DNA from: Gymnopus androsaceus JB14
Taxonomy: Eukaryota > Basidiomycota > Agaricomycetes > Agaricales > Omphalotaceae
Direction: 5' to 3'
Assembly (NCBI GenBank): GCA_009733575.1
Contig: ML770087.1
Coordinates: 1 to 20,516 of the forward strand
DNA length: 20,516 bases
The position numbers and the translations under genes are program-made. Numbering within the stretch: the first letter of the stretch is position 1; every line of letters starts with the position of its first letter. The notes beneath the pieces are model-generated. The model saw only the letters and a list, made by a program, of their open reading frames with translations. It was not told the origin of the DNA and ran no database searches. Shown here piece after piece: positions 19,172 through 20,516 of this stretch.

Positions 19172-19320
19172 GAAGAGGGGAAGAAGGAAATGTTCCTTTG
19201 AGCAAGAGGCTGGAGGAACGACTGATACTTTCCACGATTAGCGCCGTAATGCCCTTCCTCAGCTGCCATCACCATCCACGACACATTCGTTCTCGCCTCG
19301 CGCGCTGGATATTCCAACTG

Positions 19321-19490
19321 CCGGATAGATGATTGAGAGTCGTCGAGATGTGGGTCGGAATTGGGCCTGAGATTTCGAGTGTGCGTATGGGCCAGAATAC
19401 CAAGGAATCACCGCCGGATGGACCGATCGAAAGTCATCGAGATGTGGGTCGGAATTAGGCCTAAATTTTCCAGTGTGCGTGTAGGCCAAT
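19321..19490. repeat. tandem duplication, 93-bp period
   Basis: CCGGAT...GAGATGTGGGTCGGAATT...GGCCT...GTGTGCGT...GGCCA occurs at 19321-19398 and again at 19414-19490 with scattered differences. It lies upstream of the unknown minus-strand gene (start 19171) and downstream of the next gene's stop, so it may be part of a promoter region. Confidence 0.8.
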
Positions 19491-19673
19491 AGTTGAGGAG
19501 TCCGGTTCCAGGTGCGTTGTACGGCCATTCTCCGCTAGACCTCGTCTAATTATACTTTCCTCGAATCGCTATCTAATTCCTGCGATCGTCAAAACGAGCT
19601 GGAAGCCGTCACCAACTTTCCCTTCCTCCAGCCATTGTCCTTTCATACTTCCTTCACTTGCAGTACGAACTGC

Positions 19674-20516
19674 TCATCCATCATCAATAACCAGAGCTCG
19701 ACCCTCGTTTTGCTCAGTCCACTTCCTAACCATCCGATATTGCCAAAACCGTCGTTTATCCCTACTATCTCGATCTCGGTCCCCTCGGTCTCTCTCTTTG
19801 TCGCCATGTCGATCACGGCGTGAATCGCGGTCGCGGTCACTATCTCCAGTAAAAGTGCGCTCCCTAGGAGTGCGGTCATTTCGGTTATGTGTCAAACTAT
19901 CGCGTCGTGTAGGTTCACGGTCCCTTTTGTCTGCAGATGACTCGCCATTCCCTCGTTCAGTTCGAGACCGACCAGCACTCGTACGGCTCTCTGAGCTGTG
20001 GTTCCGTGTCAGAGGACGACTCGAGGGTGAAGGGGAACGACGTCGCGGTGAGGAGGCTTTAGATCCATTCATGGTACGTGATGGCTCATTCGATCGACCA
20101 TTCTTGTCCTCATTCTTGTCTGGGCGGCTCTGCTGGGCAGTCACCCGTAGCTCGTGTGCGAGGGGCTTTTGACTGGGTTCAGAGGGAGGAGGCATCGGTA
20201 GTCCTTGCTCCTCAATAGATCGTTCACTGCAAGGGGTTGGGCGGGTTCCTTGGATGGAGCTTTGTCTTTTGGTTCAATCCGTGTGGATGGCTCTTTGGCG
20301 TTCGTCTTTTCTTTCTGGGGTCGAAACGTGTTCGGAAATTGAAGGTTGATCGATAGAAGGTTTGGGTGAACCACCGCCATTTGTGTCTGGTCTAACCCTC
20401 TTCACCACTTTGGGTCGTGGCACACTGAAAAAAGTCAACTCAATTCAGACATGCAGAGAGAATCAGCTTACCTCTCCATTGCTGCCATTATATTCGACTT
20501 TTCTGCTGCAGGCTGT
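19674..20516 (-). CDS. C-terminal part of an Arg/Ser/Asp-rich nuclear protein (partial)
   Basis: The gene enters from the right edge. Exon 20516-20472 (QPAAEKSNIMAAMES), a 47-nt intron (20471-20425, GTAAGC...TTTCAG), then an exon from 20424 starting VPRPKVVKRVRPDTNGGG. An in-frame TGA at 20276-20274 interrupts it, yet the same frame continues for about 200 codons to a TGA at 19674. That stretch is strongly biased to Arg/Ser/Asp: SSPRRRSPSPSSRPL, then many RD/RDR repeats. Such tails occur in splicing and mRNA-export factors, and THO complex subunit 2 tails are a possible match, but only low-complexity sequence is visible here, so identity is open. The stop could be a mutation from CGA, or could lie within an unrecognised intron. 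Confidence 0.45.

Noticed and set aside
19259..19528. 89-codon minus-strand frame across the 93-bp duplication
   Set aside because: No start context, splice partners or family resemblance; the frame survives only because the repeat period is a multiple of three.
1..20516. tRNA, rRNA, CRISPR array, retroviral or LTR polymerase genes
   Set aside because: No cloverleaf, rRNA core, evenly spaced repeats, or reverse transcriptase or integrase motifs found by eye on either strand.

Overview
The window looks like nuclear DNA from a mushroom-forming basidiomycete (Agaricomycete). Support: very short GT-AG introns (about 47-92 nt) at high density (20 in one gene), F-box and MYND-finger genes, a small cysteine-rich secreted protein, a secreted GH127/DUF1680 gene with a typical fungal exon mosaic, and interstitial CCCTAA/TTAGGG telomere-type repeats. 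I see no tRNA, rRNA, CRISPR array or bacterial-style operon. Splice structures were built by hand by matching phases and domain continuity.

Layout. 306-2458: F-box gene (copy A, minus strand, intact, one intron) with its upstream region. 2459-4450: gene-poor mosaic holding an 89-bp foldback element, one copy of an 84-bp dispersed repeat, an inverted fragment of the F-box 3' end (copy C) and two tandem duplications. 4488-4880: small secreted 8-cysteine protein. 5269-5353: second copy of the dispersed repeat. 5721-6874: MYND zinc-finger gene (minus), probably frameshifted in its 5' half. 7407-9599: second F-box copy (copy B, minus), broken by several indels. 9668-10447: divergent three-exon gene for a small Lys/Ala/Pro-rich nuclear protein resembling a histone H1 tail. 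11292-14483: 21-exon secreted GH127/DUF1680 protein (minus). 14540-15591: an F-box-like remnant and a two-exon unknown gene (plus). 15770-16435: a roughly 665-bp foldback structure containing telomere-type repeats. 16662-18177: decayed, probably repetitive gene. 18182-18405: 9- and 10-bp minisatellites. 18675-19171: three-exon unknown gene (minus). 19674-20516: C-terminal part of an Arg/Ser/Asp-rich nuclear protein (minus, runs off the window).

The most interesting structure is the F-box pair. The duplicated 2.2-kb unit includes not only the F-box gene but also the intergenic promoter up to the probable 5'UTR of the neighbouring Lys/Ala-rich gene, which points to locus B as the source. Yet decay is reciprocal: copy A keeps the reading frame but has lost the CCAAT- and TATA-like elements, whereas copy B keeps those elements but has lost the frame. 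A third, inverted fragment ends at the same point as the other two copies. Second in interest are the splicing features of the GH127 gene: exons of 22, 14 and 21 nt, one carrying the Glu-x-Cys metal site, and one GC-AG intron. Third is the telomere-repeat foldback. I found no convincing evidence of a new multi-gene system; the genes look functionally unrelated to one another.
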